A stretch of 64,000 nucleotides of DNA from VAXT01 sp963698015. Lineage in GTDB: Bacteria > Actinomycetota > Thermoleophilia > Gaiellales > Gaiellaceae. The position numbers and the translations under genes were made by a program. Positions 45,310-53,415 of this stretch are shown piece after piece. A model generated the notes under the pieces. The model did not search any database, was not told where the DNA came from, and saw only the letters and a list, made by a program, of their open reading frames with translations. The DNA lies in NCBI GenBank assembly GCA_963698015.1, contig OY969109.1, positions 2,666,001-2,730,000 of the forward strand, in the 5' to 3' direction. Within the stretch, counting starts at the first letter, position 1. Each line of letters starts with the position of its first letter.

Positions 45310-46612
45310 AGAGCCTCCACTCGCCGGGCACGCCCTTCAGCTCGTGCGCGCCGCGGTCTTCGAACTCGATCTCGGAGCCGGCGACGAGGTCCTTGACGGT
45401 CTGCGAGACGAGGACCTCGCCCGCGGCCGCGAGACCGGACACGCGGGCACCGACGTTCACGGCCAGGCCGGCGAGCTTCTCGCCCACGCGCTCGCACTCG
45501 CCGGTGTGAATCCCGGCACGCACTTCGACCCCTAGCTCCGGCACGCGCTCGACGATCTCCCTCGCGCATGCAATCGCCCGCGCAGGCCCGTCGAAGCTCG
45601 CGAAGAACCCGTCGCCCGCGGTGTCGATCTCCACGCCGCGGTAACGGGCCAGTTCGAGCCGAACGAGGTCGTGGTGCCGCTCGAGCAGGCCGCGCCATTC
45701 GCGGTTGCCGAGCTCGGCGGCGCGCTCGGTCGAGCCGACGAGGTCTGTGAAGAGGACCGTTGCGAGGACGGTGTCTGGAATCCGCCGGACCGGGCTTCCC
45801 TGGAGAAACGTCTCGATCGCCTCGACCGCGAACTCGTTCTCGTGAATGGCCCGTCCGATGCCGGGGACGGTTGCGTAGTCGGCTCCGGGGATCAGACGCG
45901 CAACGTTCTCTGCGGTCTCGCGCACGAGCTCCTTGGCGAGAACGAGCGTGGGCACACGGATGGCCGGCAAGACATCGGACACGTCAAGGTCGATCTGCAT
46001 GCGTCTGAAATCGGCCCACGTGGACGGGCTCGAGGTCAGCCTGTGATGCCATACGAACCAATCCAGGTATCCAGGATTGTCCGCCCATTGCGGGTTGAGA
46101 TCCGCCGCGAATCGCTCGAGGAGCTCACGGCTGCCCCAAGCATCTCGCTGAGCCGGAATCCTCGCGAGCTGCTGGTCGCGCTCGTGCGAATCGAACACGC
46201 TCTGCGACCAGGGGTCGTAGAGGACGAGTCGCTCCACCCGGTCGGGGTTCGACGCCGCAAACACGGCGCACGTCGCGGCCGCCTCGGCGATTCCGAGCAG
46301 TGCGGGCCGAACGCTGCCGACCGCGTCCATGGCCGCCCGCAGGTCGTCCATGCGCGATTCGATCGTGAATCCCCGCGGCCGGTCCGACAGCCCGACGCCG
46401 CGCGGATTGACGACGATCAGTCGCCGACCGTGGGCAAGCCGATGGCCGAACTCGGCGAACTTCGGCGCCTGCCACAGCGTGTACAGATTCGAGAGGAACG
46501 GCAGGAAGACGAGATCCGTAGGCCCATCGCCCACGACCTGGTAGGCGATCGAGACGTCACCGCTCCGCGTATAGCTGACGTCCGGCACCTCGACCGGCTC
46601 ACTTGACGGCAT
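45290..46612 (-). CDS. Alpha/beta-hydrolase-fused class III nucleotide cyclase (copy C)
   Basis: A 440-residue member. The hydrolase domain belongs to the same subgroup as copy F (FLPFLSNLYTLWQ, NPRGVGLSDRPRG in place of DKRGTGLSD), and its elbow LGIAEAA has Ala for Ser, so it is likely a non-enzymatic binding domain. The cyclase domain has LFTDLVGSTE, DTAGDGFFASF, and VNVGARV with the catalytic Asn and Arg retained. It ends EWRLYAVDAA; copy B starts within it. Its own ATG overlaps the end of copy D by 14 bases. Confidence 0.9.
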   Translation of the reverse strand: MPSSEPVEVPDVSYTRSGDVSIAYQVVGDGPTDLVFLPFLSNLYTLWQAPKFAEFGHRLAHGRRLIVVNPRGVGLSDRPRGFTIESRMDDLRAAMDAVGSVRPALLGIAEAAATCAVFAASNPDRVERLVLYDPWSQSVFDSHERDQQLARIPAQRDAWGSRELLERFAADLNPQWADNPGYLDWFVWHHRLTSSPSTWADFRRMQIDLDVSDVLPAIRVPTLVLAKELVRETAENVARLIPGADYATVPGIGRAIHENEFAVEAIETFLQGSPVRRIPDTVLATVLFTDLVGSTERAAELGNREWRGLLERHHDLVRLELARYRGVEIDTAGDGFFASFDGPARAIACAREIVERVPELGVEVRAGIHTGECERVGEKLAGLAVNVGARVSGLAAAGEVLVSQTVKDLVAGSEIEFEDRGAHELKGVPGEWRLYAVDAA

Positions 46613-47945
46613 AGAGCCTCCATTCGCCGGGCACGCCCTTCAACTCGTGCGAGCCGCGCTCGTCGAACTCGATCCCGGAGCCTGCGACGAGATCCTTCAC
46701 GGTCGAGGAGACGAGCACCTCGCCGGGCTCCGCCGCAGCCGACACGCGCGCACCCATCGAGACGGCGATCCCGGCCACCTTGCCGTCGTGGAGCTCGCAT
46801 TCGCCCGTGTGTACGCCGGCTCGCACGTCGAGGCCGAGCTCACCAACCGCGCCGACGATCGAGCGTGCGCAGGAGATGGCGCGCGCCGGGCCGTCGAAGA
46901 CGGCGAAGAACCCATCGCCGGCAGTGTCGACCTCTTCGCCGCGGAAGCGGGCCAGCTCGCGCCGGACCGCCATGTGGTGGTCGTGCAAGAGGTCGCGCCA
47001 CGCCCGGTCTCCGAGCTCGGCCGCACGCTCCGTCGACCCGACGATGTCCGTGAAAAGGATTGTCGCCAGCACCGTGTCAGGAACCGGCTCGGCCTGCCTG
47101 CCAGAAATGAATGCCTCGACCTCGCGAGGCATGTCGCGAAACCGTGCCGAGAAGCTCGGGTCGATCTCGAGCGCCTGAGCGCCTCGAATCCGGCCCGCCA
47201 GGTCGAGCATCTGCTCGCGCATGGGGGCACCGTAGAGAACGAGGGTCGGCACCCGGATCGTCGGGAGCATCTCTCGCAGGTCCGTCTCTCCGTAGACGCG
47301 ATGGAAGGTCAGCGCCGCCCCGGGGCTTGCGCAGAACCGCTGACAGGTTACGAACCAGTCGATGAACTCCCGACCGGCGGCCGGGTTCATGCTCCGAGCC
47401 TGCGCCTCGAAGTATTCGCGCGAACCCCACCGCTCGCGGATCGTCTGCAACTCGGTGCGCCACTCTTCCTCCGACAGCCCGAACGGATAGTCGTCGGCAC
47501 GCACCGCTCGAGCAGGCGTGCCGGAGAGAACCAGCGCTTCAGTCCGCTCCGGATAGGTCGCGGCAAACAGTGCGCACGTCTGGCCCCCCTCGCCCAGGCC
47601 CACGAGCGTCGCGCGCTCTACTCCCGCCGCATCGAGGACTGCGCGGATGTCGTCCATGCGCGTTTCGAGCGTGCCGAGTTCGCGCGGACGATCGGACAGG
47701 CCCGTTCCCCGCTTGTCGAACATGATCAGCCGTGCGAACGAGGCGAACGTCTCGTACATCCCGCGCCAGTCGGCGTTCAGCCAGGGGAACACGAGATTGC
47801 TGAACATGGGGACGAGAACGAGGTTCCGGGGCCCGTCACCGAATGTCTGGTACGCGATCGCAACGTCGCCGCTGCGCGTGTACTGCACTTCAGGAATTTC
47901 CGGGCGGAGCTGCGGGCTAAGCACCGGCGACGACCAGCGGATCAA
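46599..47945 (-). CDS. Alpha/beta-hydrolase-fused class III nucleotide cyclase (copy D)
   Basis: A member of about 448 residues. The hydrolase elbow reads VGLGEGG, Gly replacing Ser; MFDKRGTGLSDRPRE is present. The cyclase domain has LFTDIVGSTE, DTAGDGFFAVF and VSMGARV, Ser in place of the catalytic Asn. The frame is open into copy E far upstream; the likely start is TTG 47945, overlapping the copy E stop (TTGA). In all other junctions the next gene starts with an ATG within LYAV; that ATG (47955) exists here but is out of frame and stops after 12 codons, suggesting an indel in the N terminus. Confidence 0.87.
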   Translation of the reverse strand: MIRWSSPVLSPQLRPEIPEVQYTRSGDVAIAYQTFGDGPRNLVLVPMFSNLVFPWLNADWRGMYETFASFARLIMFDKRGTGLSDRPRELGTLETRMDDIRAVLDAAGVERATLVGLGEGGQTCALFAATYPERTEALVLSGTPARAVRADDYPFGLSEEEWRTELQTIRERWGSREYFEAQARSMNPAAGREFIDWFVTCQRFCASPGAALTFHRVYGETDLREMLPTIRVPTLVLYGAPMREQMLDLAGRIRGAQALEIDPSFSARFRDMPREVEAFISGRQAEPVPDTVLATILFTDIVGSTERAAELGDRAWRDLLHDHHMAVRRELARFRGEEVDTAGDGFFAVFDGPARAISCARSIVGAVGELGLDVRAGVHTGECELHDGKVAGIAVSMGARVSAAAEPGEVLVSSTVKDLVAGSGIEFDERGSHELKGVPGEWRLYAVK

Positions 47946-49291
47946 TCGACGGCATACAGCCTCCACTCGCCCGGGATACCCTTTAGCTTGTGGCTGCCGC
48001 GGTGCTCGAACGCGATCCCGGAGCCGGCCACGAGGTCCTTTACCGTCGAGGAGACGAGCACCTCGCCCGGCTCGGCGAGCGAGGCGATCCGCGCCCCGGT
48101 TGGGACCGCGATCCCTCCGAGCTTGCCGTCGACGCGCTCGCACTCTCCCGTGTGCAGGCCTGCGCGGACCTCGAGCCCGAGTGAGCGGACCGCATCGCGG
48201 ATCGCCGACGCGCATTCGATCGCGCGCCCCGGCCCGTCGAACGCGGCGAAGAAACCGTCGCCGGCCGTGTCGAGCTCCTCGCCGCGGAACCGGACGAGCT
48301 CGCCGCGGACGAGAGTGTGGTGCCGCGCCAGAAGCTCGTTCCAGGCCGCGTCGCCGAGCTCCGCGGCGCGCTCGGTCGAGCCGACGATGTCCGTGAAGAG
48401 CACGGTCGCCAGCACGCGGTCGGGCTCGCGCGGCGTCGAGAGGCCCTCGAGGAAGTCGTGCGTCTGGCTGAGCAGGATCGCGTTGTGGTCGGGATCGGCC
48501 CAGCTGAACCAGTCGTGGAGGCCTTCCACCTCGACGCGTCGCGCCCCGCTGACGCGTTCGGCCACGTAGGCGGCCTCGTCCTTCGCCTCGGAGCGATGCA
48601 GGACGAGCGTGGGCGCGCGAACGGCGCCCAGGACGTCGCGCACGTCGCCCTCCATCGACATCCGGTGGAACGCGACCGCCTCTGCGGGACTGGCGCTGCG
48701 CCGCATGTACCAGACGAACCAGTCGAGCCATTCGGGGTTCTGGGCGCCGAACGGGCTCAGCCGGTGAGCGCGCTCGACGAGATACGCGCGGTCGCCCCAG
48801 CGATCGCGGATCTCGCGCAGCTCCTGACGCCAGGTCTCCTCGTTCGCCGCCCACGGATAGTCCCGCGCCCACAGGCCACGGGCGGTCGGGTCGTAGAGCA
48901 CGAGCGCGGTCGTGCGCTCGGGGTACGTGGCGGCAAAGAGGAGCGCGATCCGCGATCCCTCTTGGGCCGCCCAGAGCACGGCGCGCTCCGAGTGGGCCGC
49001 GTCCATGACCGCGCGGATGTCATCCATCCTCGTTTCGAGCGTGGGCACCTGCCGGACCGGATCGGAGAGACCGCTCCCGCGCTTGTCGAAGAGGATCGCT
49101 CGAGCGGACCGGGCCAGCCCTTCGATGTGGTCGACGAAGAGGGGCATGTCCCACCCGGCCAACAGGTCGGCGAGCGTCCCGCGGACGAAGACGACGTCGG
49201 TCGGCCCTTCGCCGACGACCTGGTAGGCAATCGCAACGTCGCCGCTTCGCGCGTACTGAACGTCCGGGATCTCAGGCGTCGGCGACGGCAT
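47942..49291 (-). CDS. Alpha/beta-hydrolase-fused class III nucleotide cyclase (copy E)
   Basis: A 449-residue member. Elbow WAAQEGS, with Gln in place of Ser; LFDKRGSGLSDPVRQ present; a His-Asp pair (GLHDWFSWADPDHN) lies where the catalytic His would be. Cyclase domain LFTDIVGSTE, DTAGDGFFAAF, and VPTGARI, with Pro at the catalytic Asn position, so cyclase turnover may be low unless another residue serves. It starts ATG 49291 within the end of copy F (20-base overlap) and ends WRLYAVD. Confidence 0.9.
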   Translation of the reverse strand: MPSPTPEIPDVQYARSGDVAIAYQVVGEGPTDVVFVRGTLADLLAGWDMPLFVDHIEGLARSARAILFDKRGSGLSDPVRQVPTLETRMDDIRAVMDAAHSERAVLWAAQEGSRIALLFAATYPERTTALVLYDPTARGLWARDYPWAANEETWRQELREIRDRWGDRAYLVERAHRLSPFGAQNPEWLDWFVWYMRRSASPAEAVAFHRMSMEGDVRDVLGAVRAPTLVLHRSEAKDEAAYVAERVSGARRVEVEGLHDWFSWADPDHNAILLSQTHDFLEGLSTPREPDRVLATVLFTDIVGSTERAAELGDAAWNELLARHHTLVRGELVRFRGEELDTAGDGFFAAFDGPGRAIECASAIRDAVRSLGLEVRAGLHTGECERVDGKLGGIAVPTGARIASLAEPGEVLVSSTVKDLVAGSGIAFEHRGSHKLKGIPGEWRLYAVD

Positions 49292-50573
49292 AAAGCTGCA
49301 CCCCCGTTGAAACGCCTTTCAGCTTGTGTGGCCCTCGGTCGTCGAACTCGATCCCGGATCCAGCGACGAGATCCTTGACCGTGCTGGAGACCAGCACCTC
49401 GCCCGGGCCGGCGGCGGCCGATACGCGCGCGCCTGTCGAGACTGCTATGCCTGCCACCTTCCCGTCGTGTAGCTCGCACTCCCCTGTGTGCACGCCTACA
49501 CGTGCGCGGAGCCCGAGCCCGTCGATCCCGGCGACGATCGCCCGGGCAGCGTGAATCGCGCGTGCCGGCCCGTCGAATGTGGCGAAGAACCCGTCGCCGG
49601 CCGTGTCGATCTCGACCCCGCGGAAACGCGTGAGCTCGCGGCGCACGACCTCGTGGTGGCTGGACAGGAGCTCGCGCCACCTTCGGTCGCCGAGCTCGGC
49701 AGCGCGCTCGGTCGACCCGACGAGGTCAGTGAAGAGAATCGTCACGAGCACAGAGTCCGGGATCATCTGCTGCGGCGCTCCCGCGAGAAACGCCTCGATC
49801 GCCTCGATGGCGAACTCGTTCTCGAAGATCGCCAGTCCCTCACCTGGGAGGATGACCAACTGGGAGCCCTTGATGCGCTCGGCGACCTCCGCGCCAGGAG
49901 TTCGTGTGCGTTCCTTCGCCATGACCAGCGTGGGAACCCGAATCGCCGACAGAACGTCGGTCACGTCGAGGTCGATCGTCATCCGCCGGAACTCCAGCCA
50001 CGTGCCCGGGCTCGATGTGAGGCGGTGATGCCGAACGAACGACTCGATGAATTCGCGATCGTCCGCCCACTGAGGGTTTGATTCTCGAGCCATTGCCTCG
50101 AGCTGATCGCGCCGACCCCACGTCTCACGTTCCGCGTTGAGCTCCTTGAGTGCTTCTTCGCGGCCCTCGGGTGCGACACCATGTCTGAACGGGTTGAAGA
50201 GCAACAGGCGCTCGACGCGCTCGGGGTACGACGCCGCGAAGACCGCGCTGGTGGCGGCCGAGTCTGCGATGGCGAGCAGCGGAGCGCGCTCCAGGCCCTC
50301 TGCGTCGATGACCGCGCGGATGTCGTCGACTCTCGACTCGACCGTGAAGCCTCTCGCGCGATCAGAGAGCCCGACGCCCCTCGGATTGATCAGGATGACC
50401 CGCCGGCCAACGGCGAGCCTTTCGCAGAACTTGCCCCATCGGTCGAACTCCCAGAGCGTGTAGAGGTTCGAGAGAAACGGGAGAAACACGAGATCGGCAG
50501 GGCCTTCGCCGAAGACCTGGTACGCGATCGCGACGTCGCCGCTGCGGGCGTAGCTGACGTCAGGAACTTCCAC
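49272..50573 (-). CDS. Alpha/beta-hydrolase-fused class III nucleotide cyclase (copy F)
   Basis: First gene of the array in transcription order, 433 residues. The hydrolase domain resembles copy C (FLPFLSNLYTLWEF, NPRGVGLSDRARG), elbow LAIADSA with Ala for Ser. Cyclase domain LFTDLVGSTE, DTAGDGFFATF, VSTGARV (Ser for Asn). The GTG at 50573 has GGAGG eight bases upstream. Only 17 bases separate it from the divergent aldehyde dehydrogenase start, so the operon promoter must lie partly within that gene. It ends LYAVADA and overlaps copy E. Confidence 0.9.
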   Translation of the reverse strand: MEVPDVSYARSGDVAIAYQVFGEGPADLVFLPFLSNLYTLWEFDRWGKFCERLAVGRRVILINPRGVGLSDRARGFTVESRVDDIRAVIDAEGLERAPLLAIADSAATSAVFAASYPERVERLLLFNPFRHGVAPEGREEALKELNAERETWGRRDQLEAMARESNPQWADDREFIESFVRHHRLTSSPGTWLEFRRMTIDLDVTDVLSAIRVPTLVMAKERTRTPGAEVAERIKGSQLVILPGEGLAIFENEFAIEAIEAFLAGAPQQMIPDSVLVTILFTDLVGSTERAAELGDRRWRELLSSHHEVVRRELTRFRGVEIDTAGDGFFATFDGPARAIHAARAIVAGIDGLGLRARVGVHTGECELHDGKVAGIAVSTGARVSAAAGPGEVLVSSTVKDLVAGSGIEFDDRGPHKLKGVSTGVQLYAVADA

Positions 50574-50590
50574 GCGCGTATCCTCCCATC

Positions 50591-52018
50591 GTGGCGGCTA
50601 CGGCGACCGACCGGAAACTCCTGATCGGCGGCGAGTGGGTCGAGACCGGCGACTGGCACGAGGTTCGCTCGCCCTATTCGGGCGAGGTCGTGGGACGCGT
50701 CGCGAAGGCCGGCGCGGACGAGGCGCGAGCGGCGATCGACGCGGCCGAGCGCGCGATGGCCGACCCGCTTCCGGCGCACAAGCGCGCCGAGATCCTCGTC
50801 AAGGTCGTAGCCGGCATCGCGCGGCGCCACGACGAGATCGCCGCGCAGATCGCAGCCGAGGCCGGCAAGCCGCTCAAGAACGCCAAGGTCGAGGCGAGCC
50901 GCGCCATGTCGACCTACACCTTCGCGGCGGTCGAGGCGCGCAAGCTCGCGGGTGAGGTCGTGCCCATGGACGCGGCCCAGGCGGGCGAGGGCAAGCTCGC
51001 GTTCACGCTGCGCGAGCCGATCGGGATCGTCGGCGCGATCAGCCCCTTCAACTTTCCGCTCAACCTCGTGGCGCACAAGATCGCGCCCGCTCTGGCGGCC
51101 GGCTGCGCCGTCGTGCTCAAGCCGGCGGGCCAGACGCCGCTCTCCGCGCTGACGCTCGCGGAGCTCGAGGACGAGGCGGGGCTGCCGCCGGGTTGGCTCA
51201 ACGTCCTCGTCGGGCCCGCGAGTGAGATCGGCGACGTGCTGGTCGAGGACGAGCGCGTCAAGGCGATCACCTTCACCGGCTCCTCCGAGGTCGGCTGGGG
51301 CCTCCGCGAGCGGGCCGCCCGGAAGAAGGTGCTGCTCGAGCTCGGCAACGCGACGCCGGTGATCGTCCACGGAGACGCCGATCTCGACGAGGCGACGACG
51401 AAGCTGGCGGCGAACGCCTTCGCCTTCGCCGGGCAGAGCTGCATCTCGGTGCAGCGGATCTACGTGCAGCAGCGGCTCTACGACGACTTCGTGTCCGGCT
51501 TCGTGCCCAAGGTCGAGCAGCTCGTCGTCGGCGATCCGGCCGATGCCGAGACCGACGTCGGGCCGGTGATCGACGAGGGCGCGCGGGAGCGGATCTTGAG
51601 CTGGATCGACGAGGCTCGCGAGGGCGGCGCCGAGGTGCTCGCCGGCGGCGACCTGGACGGCGACCTGATCAGGCCGACGGTGATCGCGAACGCGGCTCCG
51701 GGCCTGAAGGTGTGCCGCGAGGAGGTCTTCGGCCCGGTCTGCGTGGTCAACACGTACGAGTCGCTCGACGAGGCGATCGCGCTCGCCAACGGGACGCGCT
51801 ACGGCCTGCAGGCGGGCATCTTCACGGCGGACATCCGCGCCGCCCTGCAAGCGGCCCGCCGCCTCGAGTTCGGCGGCGTGACCGTCAACGAGGCTCCCAC
51901 GTTCCGTTCCGACCAGATGCCCTACGGGGGCGTCAAGGACTCGGGCAACACGCGCGAGGGACCGGCCTACTCGGTGCGCGAGTTGACCGAGCAGCGCGTC
52001 GTCGTGATCGACCTTTGA
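50591..52018 (+). CDS. NAD(P)-dependent aldehyde dehydrogenase
   Basis: Aldehyde dehydrogenase superfamily enzyme of 475 residues, close to the lactaldehyde/succinate-semialdehyde/non-phosphorylating GAPDH groups. Seen are ISPFNFPLNLVAHKIAPA (Asn154), LKPAGQTPLSA, TFTGSSEVGWGL, the general base Glu250 in LLELGNATP and the catalytic Cys284 in GQSCISVQR; EEVFGPVCVV follows. The active site is complete; the aldehyde cannot be inferred. The GTG at 50591 has no ribosome site; TATCCT seven bases upstream suggests a leaderless transcript. Divergent from the cyclase array. Confidence 0.93.
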   Translation: MAATATDRKLLIGGEWVETGDWHEVRSPYSGEVVGRVAKAGADEARAAIDAAERAMADPLPAHKRAEILVKVVAGIARRHDEIAAQIAAEAGKPLKNAKVEASRAMSTYTFAAVEARKLAGEVVPMDAAQAGEGKLAFTLREPIGIVGAISPFNFPLNLVAHKIAPALAAGCAVVLKPAGQTPLSALTLAELEDEAGLPPGWLNVLVGPASEIGDVLVEDERVKAITFTGSSEVGWGLRERAARKKVLLELGNATPVIVHGDADLDEATTKLAANAFAFAGQSCISVQRIYVQQRLYDDFVSGFVPKVEQLVVGDPADAETDVGPVIDEGARERILSWIDEAREGGAEVLAGGDLDGDLIRPTVIANAAPGLKVCREEVFGPVCVVNTYESLDEAIALANGTRYGLQAGIFTADIRAALQAARRLEFGGVTVNEAPTFRSDQMPYGGVKDSGNTREGPAYSVRELTEQRVVVIDL

Positions 52019-52064
52019 CGCAGGGTCGAGCCTCTTTGTCGGTCATATAGACTCGCGCCGCCCG

Positions 52065-52634
52065 ATGGCCTTGCTCGACAGGTTCCGCAAGCGGCCCGCG
52101 GAGGCTGCCCCAGAGGGCAGTTCCCCGCCTCAGCCCCGAGCCCAGCGCGTTCCGCCTCCGGGGTCGTTGCGGCGCGAGCGGAGAGCCCTCGTCCGGACGC
52201 GCGAGGAGCGCATCCGCGACCTCGGCGGGTTGATGCTCGAGATGTACCGCCGCGATCAGTTCAAGCAGGACCTGCTGATCGAGCAGTGCCAGGAGGTGAT
52301 CGCGATCGAGGGCCGGTTGCGGGAGATCGACGAGCTGCTCGAGGTCTCCGTCGCGCAGCGCCGCGAAGGCGTCGGGCACCGCTGCACCTGCGGCGCTCCC
52401 ATCCAGTGGGGCTCGCACTTCTGCGCGAACTGTGGGCGCCCGGTCGGTGAAGAGCCCGTCGTCTCGTGCCCCAACTGCGGCAAAGCCATTCCGGCCGACG
52501 CGCAGTTCTGCGCGAATTGCGGGACCGCCGTGCCTGCCGCGACCGACGACGCCAACGGGCAGGACGACGCGCAGACGATGTACCAGCAGGCGGAGCAGCA
52601 GGCTGAGCGGTCGGGCGATCCCTGGGAGAACTGA
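52065..52634 (+). CDS. Double zinc-ribbon protein
   Basis: A 189-residue cytoplasmic protein. The N-terminal 40 residues are proline/arginine-rich, then a helical segment (IRDLGGLMLEMYRRDQFKQDLL, RLREIDELLEV), and two zinc ribbons: CTCGAPIQWGSHFCANCG and CPNCGKAIPADAQFCANCG, each with four Cys. The tail is acidic and Gln-rich. The adjacent gene also has a ribbon, so the two may interact. Function unknown; the domain type often mediates protein assembly. Confidence 0.85.
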   Translation: MALLDRFRKRPAEAAPEGSSPPQPRAQRVPPPGSLRRERRALVRTREERIRDLGGLMLEMYRRDQFKQDLLIEQCQEVIAIEGRLREIDELLEVSVAQRREGVGHRCTCGAPIQWGSHFCANCGRPVGEEPVVSCPNCGKAIPADAQFCANCGTAVPAATDDANGQDDAQTMYQQAEQQAERSGDPWEN

Positions 52635-53366
52635 GTGGGCGTCCCGCCCGAGCCTCCTGAAGAGTCCGGCCCACCCCCGGCCCCGGTCGACGAGGGCGGC
52701 GAGTGCCCACGCTGCGGGACGCCGTACGAGCCGCTCCAGGAGTACTGCCTCGAGTGCGGCCTCCGGCTCCCCGTCCAGCGCGGGGTCATCCCGGTGCTCG
52801 CGACCGCCTGGCGCCGCCGATTCTCTCGGTACCCGGGCGACTGGATCTGGCCCGTCCTCGGGCTCCTGATCATCGCCGCGCTCGCGGCGGCCGTCGCCAT
52901 CCTCTCCACGAACGGGGGCGGCGGATCGGCGGCGACGACGCGCGCCGAGACTCAGGCCTCAGTCCCGCTGGGCACCGGAACCGGGCCGGCGTCTCCTCCT
53001 CCCTCGACCGAGACGTCGACGCTACCGACCGAGTCCGTCCCGACGACCACGCCCGAGCAACCACCTCCGCCGCCTCCGTCGAACACGCTGATCGAGTGGC
53101 CGGCGGGACAGAACGGCTGGACGATCGTGCTCTCGTCCATCCCGCAGAGCGCGGGCCGCGCCGCCGCCGCCGCCGCGGGCCAGAAGGCGCTGAGCGCCGG
53201 GTTGACCGACGTCGGGATCCTCAACTCGTCCGAGTTCTCGAGCCTGCACGCGGGCTATTTCGTGGTCTTCAGCGGCGTCTTCAGCAGCGAGGCCGAGGCG
53301 AGGGCCGCCCTCGACACGGCGCAGGGCAGCTACCCGCAGTCATACGTCCGCCAGATAGTTCGGTAA
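52635..53366 (+). CDS. Zinc-ribbon, single-span, SPOR-domain protein
   Basis: A 243-residue protein with a zinc ribbon at about 24-43 (CPRCGTPYEPLQEYCLECG), one membrane segment (DWIWPVLGLLIIAALAAAVAIL), a long Pro/Thr/Ser linker and a C-terminal SPOR-like domain (GWTIVLSSIPQSAGRAAAAA, FVVFSGVFSSEAEARAALD). SPOR domains bind denuded septal glycan, so an envelope or division role is plausible. It starts GTG 52635 directly after the previous stop, so both are co-transcribed. The topology puts the ribbon inside and SPOR outside the membrane. Confidence 0.85.
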   Translation: MGVPPEPPEESGPPPAPVDEGGECPRCGTPYEPLQEYCLECGLRLPVQRGVIPVLATAWRRRFSRYPGDWIWPVLGLLIIAALAAAVAILSTNGGGGSAATTRAETQASVPLGTGTGPASPPPSTETSTLPTESVPTTTPEQPPPPPPSNTLIEWPAGQNGWTIVLSSIPQSAGRAAAAAAGQKALSAGLTDVGILNSSEFSSLHAGYFVVFSGVFSSEAEARAALDTAQGSYPQSYVRQIVR

Positions 53367-53385
53367 GTGAGTGGACACAGAAGCG

Positions 53386-53411
53386 GGCCCCCTGCGCTTC
53401 GCGCGGGGGCC
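53386..53411. terminator. Bidirectional hairpin between convergent genes
   Basis: GGCCCCCTGCGC pairs with GCGCGGGGGCC across a TTC loop with one bulged T. It lies in the 49-base gap between the SPOR gene (+) and the gene at 53416 (-). No U-run follows, as is common in high-GC actinobacteria. Confidence 0.6.
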
Positions 53412-53415
53412 GGCC

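Noticed and set aside
42681..50573. Assembly duplication of one cyclase gene
   Set aside because: The six copies differ clearly in sequence, length and key residues, so they are real diverged paralogues.
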